Positions 17,700 to 27,129 of a DNA stretch of 64,000 nucleotides are shown here, piece by piece; position 1 is the first letter of the stretch, and every line of letters starts with the position of its first letter. The notes below the pieces were generated by a model. That model was not told where the DNA came from. It made no database searches and was given only the letters and a program-made list of their open reading frames with translations. The stretch lies in assembly GCA_947167995.1 (NCBI GenBank), contig CAMVKS010000009.1:1-64000 (forward strand), given 5' to 3'. Source of the DNA: an uncultured Prevotellaceae bacterium. GTDB lineage: Bacteria; Bacteroidota; Bacteroidia; Bacteroidales; Muribaculaceae. The position numbers and the translations under genes were made by a program.

Positions 17700-19511
17700 A
17701 TGAAGCCATTCAAAAAAAGACTCATAAAGAACTCCACATTGTGGTTTTATCTGTTAGCGGCATTATGTCTTATGATTCAACTGCTGGCAGTAGAATATCA
17801 TTTCAACAAGATTTCCGATATTAATTGGCTCAGCCATTTAAACATTAAAACAATATCACATCTTGCATTGAACTTGACTGCCGATGTGGTGATCTTATTG
17901 CTACCATACGTTGCATTGAAACCCAAGTGGCGCAAGTGGCAATGGTTGGTAATGTTTCTTGTCACGATATGGTGCCTGGCACAATTCCTGTACATGCCCA
18001 CCTACCGCGACATGATGCCATTGTCGTCATTCCTGCTGGCCGAGAATGTGGGAGGCACACTTATCAAGAGCACTGCCGGAGCATTTAGAGTTTCGGTCCT
18101 CGAAGTATTGTTACCTCCCGTTTTGCTATATATTGTTTACAGAATCTGGTTCAAACATGGAATCGAAAACAGTCAGCAAAAGTTGTGGAAACGAATAGTA
18201 CTTGCTTTGGTAAGTCTTATCGTTTTTGCAGGCATTCGGCTTGGAGTTAGCGCTTGGCACTATCATGACGACTCCGAAACTCAAGACTTTCAGCAACAGC
18301 TCACCAATGATTATTGTGTCATGTGGACCAAGCAAGGAGACTATGTAAACATCAATGGTGTCATTCCATATAATGTTTATTGTGCCTATACATCTATCTT
18401 CAACAAGACGACCCTCTCGCCCGAAGAAAAGAAAGATGTAATAAAGTTCATGAACGATCAACCCAGATACAATGACGATGATTTTTCCACTGCACGAGGG
18501 AAGAATGTGATACTGATAGTTGTTGAATCGCTTAACTCGTGGGTTATAGACCTCGAGCTCAATGGTCAGGAGGTGACTCCTACTCTAAATGCCATTTGCC
18601 GAGACACTGTAAACAACTTGGTGTGCACCAAAATGAAATCACAGGTGAAAAATGGGCGTTCAAGCGATGGTATTTTCATGTACAACACTGGCCTGCTGCC
18701 TCTAACTACGCAAGCAGTTGCCAACACTTTTGGAGATGTGCCATATCCTACTCTCGCCAAGTCGTTAGATGAATACGACACCTTCTATGCGTGTTGCGAC
18801 GAGCCCTCTTTATGGAATGTAAAAAACACTTCAAAAAACTATGGCTACAATAAGTTCTATGGGAAAGAGCAGATAAAGGATTTGATGAAAAACAATGGTT
18901 ATAAGCTCGACAAAGCACTTCTCGACGAAGTTTCGGAACTTCTACCCAAACACAAATCACCGTTCCTCGCTCTTATTGCCACAGCTGGCATGCATCATCC
19001 TTACGATTCGCCTATGGAGCCCACCACATGGGTTCAGAAAACTGGCCTTTACACATCCGAAGTGAGATGCTATTTAGAATGCTGCAACGCATTTGACAAT
19101 GCTTTTTCCGAGTTTCTTGAGAACATAAAAAAACAGGAAATCTATGAGAACACTATGATTGTTATAGTTAGCGATCACAATGAGATGGTTGACGATTCTC
19201 CTAAAGGCAGGCCATCAATTGACCGCATGGGAGATGATTGCGTGTTCATTGCTATTAACTCCGGGCAGAACGGATTTATCGAAGGCCCCATTGGGCAGAT
19301 CGACATCTACCCTACTATCATAGACCTTATGGGACTCAACAATCAAAAGTGGAGAGGTTTAGGCTACAGTGTATTGCGCAATGATCTACATTCAGTAGCG
19401 ACAGCACCTTTAGCAACTGTGGGGTCAAGCCCTCTTCTCTCGAGACAACAACAAGCGTGGCGCATAAGTGAGATGATCATCAAGAGCAGATGGTATGATG
19501 AAAGTGAATAA
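17700..19511 (+). CDS. LTA synthase/phosphoethanolamine transferase-like membrane enzyme
   Basis: The 603-residue protein has about five N-terminal transmembrane segments (residues 14-32, 55-75, 80-100, 125-150 and 160-180) and a C-terminal alkaline-phosphatase/sulfatase-type domain facing the periplasm. The metal motif NVILIVVESLNSW, the candidate nucleophile serine in GRSSDGIF and the second metal motif VIVSDHNEM are visible. Related enzymes transfer phosphoglycerol or phosphoethanolamine to envelope lipids or glycans. Bacteroidota do not make lipoteichoic acid, so an envelope head-group transferase is the better inference. Confidence 0.88.
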   Translation: MKPFKKRLIKNSTLWFYLLAALCLMIQLLAVEYHFNKISDINWLSHLNIKTISHLALNLTADVVILLLPYVALKPKWRKWQWLVMFLVTIWCLAQFLYMPTYRDMMPLSSFLLAENVGGTLIKSTAGAFRVSVLEVLLPPVLLYIVYRIWFKHGIENSQQKLWKRIVLALVSLIVFAGIRLGVSAWHYHDDSETQDFQQQLTNDYCVMWTKQGDYVNINGVIPYNVYCAYTSIFNKTTLSPEEKKDVIKFMNDQPRYNDDDFSTARGKNVILIVVESLNSWVIDLELNGQEVTPTLNAICRDTVNNLVCTKMKSQVKNGRSSDGIFMYNTGLLPLTTQAVANTFGDVPYPTLAKSLDEYDTFYACCDEPSLWNVKNTSKNYGYNKFYGKEQIKDLMKNNGYKLDKALLDEVSELLPKHKSPFLALIATAGMHHPYDSPMEPTTWVQKTGLYTSEVRCYLECCNAFDNAFSEFLENIKKQEIYENTMIVIVSDHNEMVDDSPKGRPSIDRMGDDCVFIAINSGQNGFIEGPIGQIDIYPTIIDLMGLNNQKWRGLGYSVLRNDLHSVATAPLATVGSSPLLSRQQQAWRISEMIIKSRWYDESE

Positions 19512-19565
19512 TTATTCGTTATTCTTTTCATTACAGAACACAAATATTGACAATATATATAACTG

Positions 19566-19600
19566 AACAGAAGCGGGTCTCACGACTCGCTTCTGTTTTC
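19566..19600 (+). terminator. Terminator after the sulfatase-fold gene
   Basis: AACAGAAGCG pairs with CGCTTCTGTT (about 13 bp including one G-T pair) and TTCTCT follows. Confidence 0.8.
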
Positions 19601-19949
19601 TCTGTCTTAATAAACCAAACTTATCACATTAGTAACTAAATTAATCTATGCTAAATTGCAGAATTTATTTTATTTAAATTCAATAGTTATATAGTTCTTC
19701 ATAAAGAAGAGTTAATATTGTCGTTTAAATAAATGATTGCTTAGTATTGTCTTAAACAGTCCTAATTATCAATAAAACAAATCGATAGTTACTCACCATT
19801 AGTTTTCCACTTGCAAAATTAATAAAAGTTTTTGTTATCAACAAATTTTTTATCAATATTTTCATATAAATATGCATTATTTTTTATTTATTTTTTCAAT
19901 TCACTATAAATAGACAATTATATATCATTGCTTACTTCACAAAAAAAAC
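19601..19949. other. AT-rich gap without a recognisable gene
   Basis: About 350 bases of very A/T-rich sequence between a terminator and the SUI1 promoter. No open frame, tRNA or repeat array was seen. A few sequences loosely like DnaA boxes (for example GTTATCAACA) occur but are not regularly spaced. Confidence 0.5.
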
Positions 19950-19980
19950 TTGTATTATTGAGAAAAAAGTAGTAATTTTG
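19950..19980 (+). promoter_or_regulatory. Promoter of the SUI1/helicase operon
   Basis: TTG at 19950-19952 and TAATTTTG at 19973-19980 are 20 bases apart; the start codon is 35 bases further on. Confidence 0.75.
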
Positions 19981-20015
19981 AAAACAAAAAAATAATCATT
20001 ATTAACGATAATATA

Positions 20016-20366
20016 ATGGAAAGCAAAGATTGGAAATCTATACTTGGTGAAGCCTTCAACATTGAGCCCAGTGAACCACAAGACACACACGAAGAAAATC
20101 AAGATAATCCATCAATACAGGAGCAACAAGGCAAGAAGATTATTGACATCATCCTTGATAAAAAAGGAAGAAAAGGGAAAACGGCTACAATTATCGCTAA
20201 CCTCAATCTCGATGAAGATTCAATCAAGAATCTCGCCACAATGTTAAAGAAAGAATGTGGCGTGGGAGGTTCTTCGCGTGACGAAGAGATTCTCTTGCAA
20301 GGTGACATGCGTGACAGAGCATTAAACTACCTCAAAGGTTTAGGACTAAAAGTAAGAATAATTTAA
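20016..20366 (+). CDS. SUI1/eIF1-like translation factor (YciH family)
   Basis: The 116-residue protein has an acidic, flexible N-terminus (residues 1-40) and a SUI1 fold: KGRKGKTATIIANL, the LATMLKKECGVGGS helix-turn and ILLQGDMRDR, all typical of bacterial YciH and eukaryotic eIF1. eIF1 controls start-codon fidelity, and YciH has been linked to discrimination against weak initiation in E. coli. It starts the transcript that continues into the large helicase gene 10 bases later. Confidence 0.92.
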   Translation: MESKDWKSILGEAFNIEPSEPQDTHEENQDNPSIQEQQGKKIIDIILDKKGRKGKTATIIANLNLDEDSIKNLATMLKKECGVGGSSRDEEILLQGDMRDRALNYLKGLGLKVRII

Positions 20367-20376
20367 TCATCTGACA

Positions 20377-23300
20377 ATGGGAAAAGGCGAATTAAATATC
20401 ATCAGAGCCTCGGCTGGTTCAGGCAAAACCTACACTTTAGCACGCACCTATATCACAAATCTCATTGGGGTTTTAGACGACAACGCCAATGTTTCTAACG
20501 AGCCGAAATATAAAATCCGCGAAAGGAACGACTTTTATAACCACATCCTTGCCATCACGTTTACCAACAAAGCAACAAACGAGATGAAGGAGCGAATTAT
20601 AAAACAGCTTTTTGCTCTAAGTAATGGTAAAGGGGATTATGTTGACTATTTCAAAACCCACTTTATTTATAACGATTTTAGTCAGGTAACACTGGCTGCT
20701 AAAGAAGCACTATGCGGTATCCTGTTCTATTATGGCTGTTTTAACGTCTCAACTATAGATTCGTTTTTTCAAAGCATACTTCGCAATTTTGCACGAGAAC
20801 TGGATCGAGACTACAGCTACGAAGTGCAGCTCGACGAAGAATATGCCACTTCGGTTGCTGTTCACGATTTCTTGCTCGATCTTGGTGGCGACAAAGCCGA
20901 CCAAAAGGCGATAGACAATTGGGTTAAAGATTTCATTACCAATAATATATCTCAGAACAAGAGTTGGGATTTCTTTGGCCGTTCCGAAAATATAGAGTCC
21001 TTCGCAAAATATATTTATAAAGAATTCTTCAGAGAGCATCATGATGATATTGTAGAATATTTAAAAGACATAGGCAACGGGGAAACTCTATCTAATGTGG
21101 CGACGTTCAAGAAAGCCATCTACGAAAAGAGAGATTTTCATAAAACCCAGTTGGGAAATTGCATCAGCCAGTATAAGCCTTTTTTAAATAACAGATCGCT
21201 TTACGAAGATAATATCAATAAAAGAAACATTGTCTATACTTTCTACAAAGGAGTTGATGACATTTCCTCCCTTTCAAATTCAAGCATGGACAAAACGCTT
21301 CGCAACTACGCAAATGAAAGCGAGACTCTTACAAAACGCATTGTTTTGAACGCTTTTAGAAACACCATTACCCCAAACGATTGTAAAGAGTTCAACAAAC
21401 TTACCAAGGCCACGTTATATCATTGGGACATGATGCGGTTCTTCCAAAGCATTGGCGACAATATTTGGAATTTAGGACTTCTTGGCAAAATTGACGAGAA
21501 GCTTGAACAATATCGCAAGGACACCAACAGCATACTAATTGCCGATACTAATGAACTTATAGAGAAAGTGCTTGACAGTGGCGCAAGCTTTATATATGAG
21601 CATGCTGGAACCAAATTTTATCATTACATGATTGATGAGTTTCAAGATACCAGCCGCAAGCAATACAAAAACTTCAAGCCATTGCTTCAGGAGAGTTGTG
21701 ACAATGGAAATAGCAATCTCATAATCGGTGACGAGAAACAGTCGATATATCGATTCAGGAATAGCGACCCTGGCCTCTTGAGGGATGAGTTGGCCAAAGA
21801 TTTCAAGGAATATGCCAATAATTCGCCTCTCTCTGATAACCACCGAAGCCAACCTGCAATAGTCAATTTCAACAACACATTCTTTAAGACAATAATAGAC
21901 TACTACTGCCCCGACGAGGAAAAGTTCAATTCTTTAAAAAGAACCTATGCCAATATTGAACAAAACGTCAAGGCAACCGGAAAGCAAGGATATGTATGCT
22001 TCAATTTTGTCAAACCCACTGGCAACAACGAGGCAAAACAATCTATCTGCAAGGCATTACCTAACTATATCAACACCTTGAGAAGCCGAGGTTACAAGAT
22101 GAAGGACATTGCAGTGCTCGTTGGAACCAACAAAGAGGGTGATGATGTTGTCGAATATATCTTACAATACAACGAGAATCTCATTGACAACAACGATTCT
22201 CGTCACATCAATATTGTGTCGAGTGAGTCATTATTATTGAAAAACTCGCCATCGGTAAGACTCATAATCAGCATGCTTCAATTTCTTGATGCCACTCAAT
22301 TTCGAATAACTGAAAATCAAGAGCAGATAGATGACAACAAGGATTTCAACAAATTCCTGAACAACAGGCTTTCAAGGCAGAAACAATATAACGTGCTACA
22401 TGAGTTCCAAACTGTGATGCAGAATGCAAGCCAAGATCTCACTCCTGGAAAGGTGTTGCTGCAATGCTTTGAAAAAGATGCATTAAACAAGGATTTAAGC
22501 ATTCCCGAAAGACTTGAAGCTTACTCGAGAATAACACAAGAAGTAATGCCTGACAAAAAAAGCCAGCTCACCAACCTCACAAATATCGTTGATAAGATAA
22601 TAGCAAAATATATTTTACCTCAAGTTAATGATGCCTCAACCAATGGTAAGATAGAGAATTCTTTCATCATTGCATTCCTCAATATTGTCAACGACTTCTG
22701 CAATCAACACAATAGCGGAACAATAAAAGAGTTTCTTGATTTTTGGGATACCAAGAAGGACAAGTTGGCAGTAAGTTCACCATCGAGCTCCGATGCAGTG
22801 AATGTCATGACCATACACAAAGCAAAAGGACTTGAGTTTAAATGTGTTATCGTGCCTTTTACCAACTGGGAACTCATTAAAGACGAGAAACTTTATTGGA
22901 TTAATAGGGAAGAATGGCTTCACGGCAACTCAACAGGAAAACCCATTGACGATATTGGTAAAGACAATGACAAGATATTGCCTCCTCTCATTCCGGTTTC
23001 TACGAGCAAAGCCGCCAACACTCAACTCTTCAAGACTCAAATTGATAACGAGCGCGAGCGATGTCTTATCGACAATCTAAACAAAATGTATGTAGCCTTC
23101 ACACGTCCTGAAGATGAGTTACATGTGTTTGTTATTGCCGAAGACACAAATAATGAAACGCCTAAAGACATCATCAAAAACAGTGAAAAACTGTTGCTGA
23201 ATTACATTCCTACTCTAATGCTTAATGAAACCAGTTTTTCAAGTAAAGAAATTGGTTTAAGCTACAGCAGTGATCAGTACGAAGAAAACTGCACCGAGGT

Positions 23301-23961
23301 AATGACGGTAAAATCATTCTTCTATGGACAAGAAACCACAATTGAAGAGAACAATGCAGATTATAATAAAAAGAGATCAAAAAGTGATCGTAATGTGAAA
23401 ACCGCCAAAATGCCTAACTATGTTGTAGGATCTAAGTCGATGCCTGTTTACATCAGGCTCAACAACACAACTGCAGCCAAGAACGAAGGTATCAAGATGC
23501 ACGCTATATTCAGTCTCATTTCTTCATGCAACGATTTTGATAAAGCTCTTCGACATGCACAATTGAACGGTCTTTTCAATGACAATGACTATTGGAATCA
23601 ACAACGTTTCATCAACCTGATTGATACTATCAAAAAAGACAAGATATTGACAACCTGGTTTGATGATGCCAACAGTGTAATGAACGAGAGGACCATCAGC
23701 TCAAAAGATACCGATGCCGACGGAAACACTATAATTGTACACAACAGGCCCGACAGAATAGTAAAAACTCCCGATGGGGATATTCTTGTGATAGATTATA
23801 AATTCGGACAGAAAAAGGACACCGAAACCGTTAGCAATCACTCCAGTAAGGTAAGAAAATATATGGACTTACTCACAATGATAGGAGAAGATAAAAAGCA
23901 CATGAAAGGATATCTCTGGTATGCGAGATACAATACCATAGTAACTGTAGAGCCCGACTAA
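20377..23961 (+). CDS. AddA/RecB-like UvrD helicase with C-terminal nuclease domain
   Basis: A 1194-residue superfamily 1A helicase fused to a RecB-type nuclease. Helicase motifs in order: ASAGSGKTYTLA (residues 11-22), ITFTNKATNEMKERI, STIDSFFQSI, MIDEFQDTSRKQY, LIIGDEKQSIYRFRNSD, LSDNHRSQP, VMTIHKAKGLEFK and MYVAFTRPEDELHVF. The C-terminal nuclease shows GIKMHAIFS and GDILVIDYKFGQ, the D-x(n)-D-Y-K core of PD-(D/E)XK enzymes. It probably processes double-strand breaks for RecA. An AddB partner is normally needed and is not adjacent here. The 10-base spacing to the SUI1 gene indicates co-transcription. Confidence 0.9.
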   Translation: MGKGELNIIRASAGSGKTYTLARTYITNLIGVLDDNANVSNEPKYKIRERNDFYNHILAITFTNKATNEMKERIIKQLFALSNGKGDYVDYFKTHFIYNDFSQVTLAAKEALCGILFYYGCFNVSTIDSFFQSILRNFARELDRDYSYEVQLDEEYATSVAVHDFLLDLGGDKADQKAIDNWVKDFITNNISQNKSWDFFGRSENIESFAKYIYKEFFREHHDDIVEYLKDIGNGETLSNVATFKKAIYEKRDFHKTQLGNCISQYKPFLNNRSLYEDNINKRNIVYTFYKGVDDISSLSNSSMDKTLRNYANESETLTKRIVLNAFRNTITPNDCKEFNKLTKATLYHWDMMRFFQSIGDNIWNLGLLGKIDEKLEQYRKDTNSILIADTNELIEKVLDSGASFIYEHAGTKFYHYMIDEFQDTSRKQYKNFKPLLQESCDNGNSNLIIGDEKQSIYRFRNSDPGLLRDELAKDFKEYANNSPLSDNHRSQPAIVNFNNTFFKTIIDYYCPDEEKFNSLKRTYANIEQNVKATGKQGYVCFNFVKPTGNNEAKQSICKALPNYINTLRSRGYKMKDIAVLVGTNKEGDDVVEYILQYNENLIDNNDSRHINIVSSESLLLKNSPSVRLIISMLQFLDATQFRITENQEQIDDNKDFNKFLNNRLSRQKQYNVLHEFQTVMQNASQDLTPGKVLLQCFEKDALNKDLSIPERLEAYSRITQEVMPDKKSQLTNLTNIVDKIIAKYILPQVNDASTNGKIENSFIIAFLNIVNDFCNQHNSGTIKEFLDFWDTKKDKLAVSSPSSSDAVNVMTIHKAKGLEFKCVIVPFTNWELIKDEKLYWINREEWLHGNSTGKPIDDIGKDNDKILPPLIPVSTSKAANTQLFKTQIDNERERCLIDNLNKMYVAFTRPEDELHVFVIAEDTNNETPKDIIKNSEKLLLNYIPTLMLNETSFSSKEIGLSYSSDQYEENCTEVMTVKSFFYGQETTIEENNADYNKKRSKSDRNVKTAKMPNYVVGSKSMPVYIRLNNTTAAKNEGIKMHAIFSLISSCNDFDKALRHAQLNGLFNDNDYWNQQRFINLIDTIKKDKILTTWFDDANSVMNERTISSKDTDADGNTIIVHNRPDRIVKTPDGDILVIDYKFGQKKDTETVSNHSSKVRKYMDLLTMIGEDKKHMKGYLWYARYNTIVTVEPD

Positions 23962-23977
23962 AAATCTGGCTCTGTTA

Positions 23978-24748
23978 CTAATCTTTCAAGATCTTCTCCT
24001 CTATCAGTTTTAGCGAATCAAAATCGGTCTGATCAATGTGTATTGGTGTCAAGGTGGCATAACCACGACGAAGCCAGTAAAAATCGGTGCGGTTGTCTTC
24101 GGGATTGTCTTCTTCATAGTCACCAAGCATCCAATAATAGTCGCCACCTCGTGGATCAACACGATGCTCCCAAGTGTTGGTCCATCTACCTGGTGCCGAG
24201 ACGGCCATCTTCATTCCTTTGATGCCGTCTTCAACAACCGGAATATTGACGTTGAGACACACATACTTGGGCAATCCGTTGTCAAGAACTTTTCTAATCA
24301 CATGACGCATTATGGGCTGGCAAGATGTGAAATCGGCATCAAAAGCGTAGTCCCCATAACTGAAGGCAATGCTTGGCAAACCAGCCATCGACGCTTCCAT
24401 AACAACGCCAAGAGTGCCACTATAAAGCACGCTGTTCCCATGATTGAAACCATGATTCACACCCGAGAGGACCAAATCAACTTTGCGGTTGCCAACCAGC
24501 ACACCAAGTCCAAGTTTTGCACAATCGGTTGGAGTGCCATTAACTACATAAACTGTGAGCCCTGGCTCTTCTTTCTTTTTGAACACGCGCAACGGTTCTG
24601 CCATCGTGATTGAAGAGGCTTTGCCACTCTGATGGTTCAATGGTGATGCCACTATCACATCACCAAACTCCCTTGCCACCGAAACAAGTGCTTTAATACC
24701 AGGATAGTTGTATCCGTCATCGTTGCTCACAAAAATCAATGGTTTCAT
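23978..24748 (-). CDS. surE: 5'/3'-nucleotidase SurE
   Basis: A metal-dependent survival protein SurE of 256 residues that dephosphorylates nucleoside monophosphates. The N-terminal metal motif FVSNDDGYNYPGI, the HQSGKASSIT segment and GVNHGFNHGNSVLYSGT with the metal-binding asparagine are all present. It starts 15 bases after copA and is the last gene of that operon. It converges on the helicase gene, with 16 bases between the stop codons and no clear terminator. Confidence 0.95.
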   Translation of the reverse strand: MKPLIFVSNDDGYNYPGIKALVSVAREFGDVIVASPLNHQSGKASSITMAEPLRVFKKKEEPGLTVYVVNGTPTDCAKLGLGVLVGNRKVDLVLSGVNHGFNHGNSVLYSGTLGVVMEASMAGLPSIAFSYGDYAFDADFTSCQPIMRHVIRKVLDNGLPKYVCLNVNIPVVEDGIKGMKMAVSAPGRWTNTWEHRVDPRGGDYYWMLGDYEEDNPEDNRTDFYWLRRGYATLTPIHIDQTDFDSLKLIEEKILKD

Positions 24749-24763
24749 ATCGCTATATTGTTA

Positions 24764-26710
24764 TTATATTTTCTTATATTTCAATCGCAAACTGTTGAGA
24801 ACGACCGAAAGGCTCGACATTGCCATCAATCCTGAGGCCCACATAGGGGTAATTAGGAAGTCGATCCCAAACAGATAAAGCACACCAGCAGCAAGAGGTA
24901 CACACACAAGGTTATAGATGAACGCCCAAAACAGGTTTTGCCAAATCATCTTCACTGTGCTACGGCTCAGGCTCACTGCTTTGGGCAGATTAATCAAGTC
25001 TTCTCCCATAAGAGTGACCTGAGCGACATCCATAGCAACGTCAGTGCCGGTACCTATAGCTATACTCACATCGGCAAGAGCCAAAGCTTGGGTATCATTG
25101 ATGCCATCACCCATCATTGCCACTGTTTTGTTTTCGCCCTGCAACTGTTTCACGAGTTGCTCTTTGTCGCCAGGTAACACACAGCTTTGATAATGTTCGA
25201 TACCAGCTTTTTGCGCCCAATATTTTACAGCTTCATCTTTATCACCGCTTAGAAGATGAACATCAATGCCCATTTGCTTCAACTCAGCGATCGCAACTCG
25301 TGCATTAGGTTTCAATGTCTCACGCTCATCAAGTGCCATATCATTGGCGCGGGTGAAATCCACCACGTCCTTGTTAGGGATGGTCAACGTTCCTGTCTTG
25401 TCGGTTACAAGAGCATCAACTTTATGAAGCAGCTCAAGTGCTGTGGCATCTTTGATAAGAATTTGGTTCTCGGCAGCCATGCCCATGCCCACCATCAATG
25501 CAGTGGGAGTAGCAAGACCCATTGCGCATGGGCATGCAATAACCAGCACCGAAACTGCCGACATAATGGCTTGAGGCATTGCGCCCAGACCTCCAACTAT
25601 TAACCATATAACCAATGTGAGCAATGCCAGTGACAATATAACAGGGACAAACACGCTCGCAGCCTTGTCGACAAGTCGTTGAACGGGTGCTTTTGAGCCT
25701 TGAGCCTGTTGAACAATGGCTATAATCTGCGACAGAGCTGTATCATCCCCAATCTGCCGCGCACGCATGCGAAATCGTCCTTGATTTGGAATAGTCCCTG
25801 CGAGCACCTTATCACCTTCACGTTTAACGGCAGGTGTTGGTTCACCGGTAATCATGCTCTCGTCAACGTAGGCAGCATCATCGGTCATGAAGCTTGTGGC
25901 CCATGTCACCTCACCATCAACAGGAATCTTCTCACCGGCACGCACTTCGAGTATGTCGCCTTTCTCAATCGTTGAGATAGGAACCATTTCCCCTGTTTCA
26001 TCACCATCGACAGGTTTCTTCTTTTGTACCACACGGGCAGTCTTGGGTGACAACCCCATGAGCTGACGCAGGCTGCTTGCAGTACTATCCTTGGCTTTCT
26101 CCTCAATCAGTCGGCCTGTAAGGACGAAGGCTATAATCATTGTCACGGCATCAAAATAAGTGTGCCACACAATACCACGAGCACTCCATGTCGCATCGCC
26201 CCAGAAGGTGTTGAATGCACTGAACAAGAACGTAATCGCAGTCGACAAGGTGACAAGAGAATCCATGCTTGCCGTGCCATACCTTAGTTGCTTGAAGGCA
26301 GCAACATAGAATTGACGACCACACACCACGATGCTTGCCAAAGCAAGAACAAGAGACAATTGATTGGCGGCATCATGCCCTCCCACGTTTATTAATCCCA
26401 TCGAAAGGCACATCACAGCCACCGCAAACAGCCATGACAGAATTGTCTTGCGGCGAAGCAGCTTCCACTCTCGATCCTCGATCTCCTGAACGCTACGCTG
26501 GTCGTCAATCACGAGGTCATAGCCTATGTCGCTTATCTGCTTTTTTATCTCCTGAAGCGACACACGCGATGGATCAAAATCAATGAGTGCGGTGCGACCA
26601 ACAAGGTTCACACTTGCCTCATTGATTCCTTCTATCGAATTCAGCTTGTTCTCCACGTTGGCCGAACAAGCCGAGCATGCCATTCCTATGACAGGGACAG
26701 TCTTGCGCAT
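24764..26710 (-). CDS. Cu(+) P1B-type ATPase lacking the nucleotide-binding domain
   Basis: A heavy-metal P1B ATPase of 648 residues that should export Cu(+). Seen in order: N-terminal HMA domain with GMACSAC, transmembrane helices, the actuator motif TGEPTP, the membrane metal site CPCAMGLATPTAL, the phosphorylation site DKTGTLT (Asp437) and GDGINDTQAL. Only about 98 residues separate Asp437 from GDG (Asp535), against roughly 195 in typical CopA proteins. The HP-containing nucleotide-binding domain is missing: about 25 residues lead directly into ETLKPNARVAIAELKQMGID, the P-domain. The reading frame is intact. Its ATG overlaps the copZ stop (TAATG), indicating translational coupling. Confidence 0.9.
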   Translation of the reverse strand: MRKTVPVIGMACSACSANVENKLNSIEGINEASVNLVGRTALIDFDPSRVSLQEIKKQISDIGYDLVIDDQRSVQEIEDREWKLLRRKTILSWLFAVAVMCLSMGLINVGGHDAANQLSLVLALASIVVCGRQFYVAAFKQLRYGTASMDSLVTLSTAITFLFSAFNTFWGDATWSARGIVWHTYFDAVTMIIAFVLTGRLIEEKAKDSTASSLRQLMGLSPKTARVVQKKKPVDGDETGEMVPISTIEKGDILEVRAGEKIPVDGEVTWATSFMTDDAAYVDESMITGEPTPAVKREGDKVLAGTIPNQGRFRMRARQIGDDTALSQIIAIVQQAQGSKAPVQRLVDKAASVFVPVILSLALLTLVIWLIVGGLGAMPQAIMSAVSVLVIACPCAMGLATPTALMVGMGMAAENQILIKDATALELLHKVDALVTDKTGTLTIPNKDVVDFTRANDMALDERETLKPNARVAIAELKQMGIDVHLLSGDKDEAVKYWAQKAGIEHYQSCVLPGDKEQLVKQLQGENKTVAMMGDGINDTQALALADVSIAIGTGTDVAMDVAQVTLMGEDLINLPKAVSLSRSTVKMIWQNLFWAFIYNLVCVPLAAGVLYLFGIDFLITPMWASGLMAMSSLSVVLNSLRLKYKKI

Positions 26711-26922
26711 TACAGTATCATCTCAAAGCGCCCAAGGTCGTCGACGGCGTCTTTCATATCTTGTGGAGTGACCTGCGACTCGTCATAATCGACAGTGACA
26801 TTAGCATCCTCAAGACTTACAACTGCATCGGCCACGCCATCTAATGCCTTGATAGCACCTTCCACTTTAGCTTTGCAGTTAACACATTTCATGCCACTCA
26901 CTTGGAATATTCTCTTAATCAT
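26710..26922 (-). CDS. copZ: Copper chaperone (HMA domain)
   Basis: A 70-residue heavy-metal-associated domain with the copper motif SGMKCVNCKAKVE near residue 10 and the ferredoxin-like beta-alpha-beta pattern; it should carry Cu(+) in the cytoplasm to the ATPase encoded directly after it. The genes overlap by one base. A promoter lies upstream at 26952-26982. No copper-responsive regulator gene is adjacent. Confidence 0.93.
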   Translation of the reverse strand: MIKRIFQVSGMKCVNCKAKVEGAIKALDGVADAVVSLEDANVTVDYDESQVTPQDMKDAVDDLGRFEMIL

Positions 26923-26951
26923 ACTATATATTTTTATGGTTTATTAATCCA

Positions 26952-26982
26952 CAAAATTACAAAAAAAACAACAACTAAACAA
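26952..26982 (-). promoter_or_regulatory. Promoter of the copZ-copA-surE operon
   Basis: On the minus strand, TTG (26980-26982) and TAATTTTG (26952-26959) are 20 bases apart. It stands back to back with the divergent promoter at 26989-27019, with only six bases between the two -33 elements. Confidence 0.75.
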
Positions 26983-26988
26983 ATATTC

Positions 26989-27019
26989 TTGTTTATGAGC
27001 AAGCTGTTTTGTAATTTTG
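26989..27019 (+). promoter_or_regulatory. Promoter of the dockerin-protein gene at 27130
   Basis: TTG at 26989-26991 and TAATTTTG at 27012-27019 are 20 bases apart. The leader to the ATG at 27130 is about 104 bases and A/T rich. Confidence 0.75.
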
Positions 27020-27129
27020 TACCCGGTTTTTAAACCGAGAGCCTAAACGAGATTGCTTTTATTATTATTTTGATATAATGATAACAGCTAAACCAATTTA
27101 TATTTATAAACCAAATTTTTATCACAAAA

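Noticed and set aside
19601-19980. Possible replication origin in the AT-rich gap before the SUI1 gene
   Set aside because: The gap is A/T rich and has a few loose DnaA-box-like words, but genes on both sides run in the same direction, no perfect TTATCCACA boxes occur and no dnaA, gidA or rpmH gene is near.
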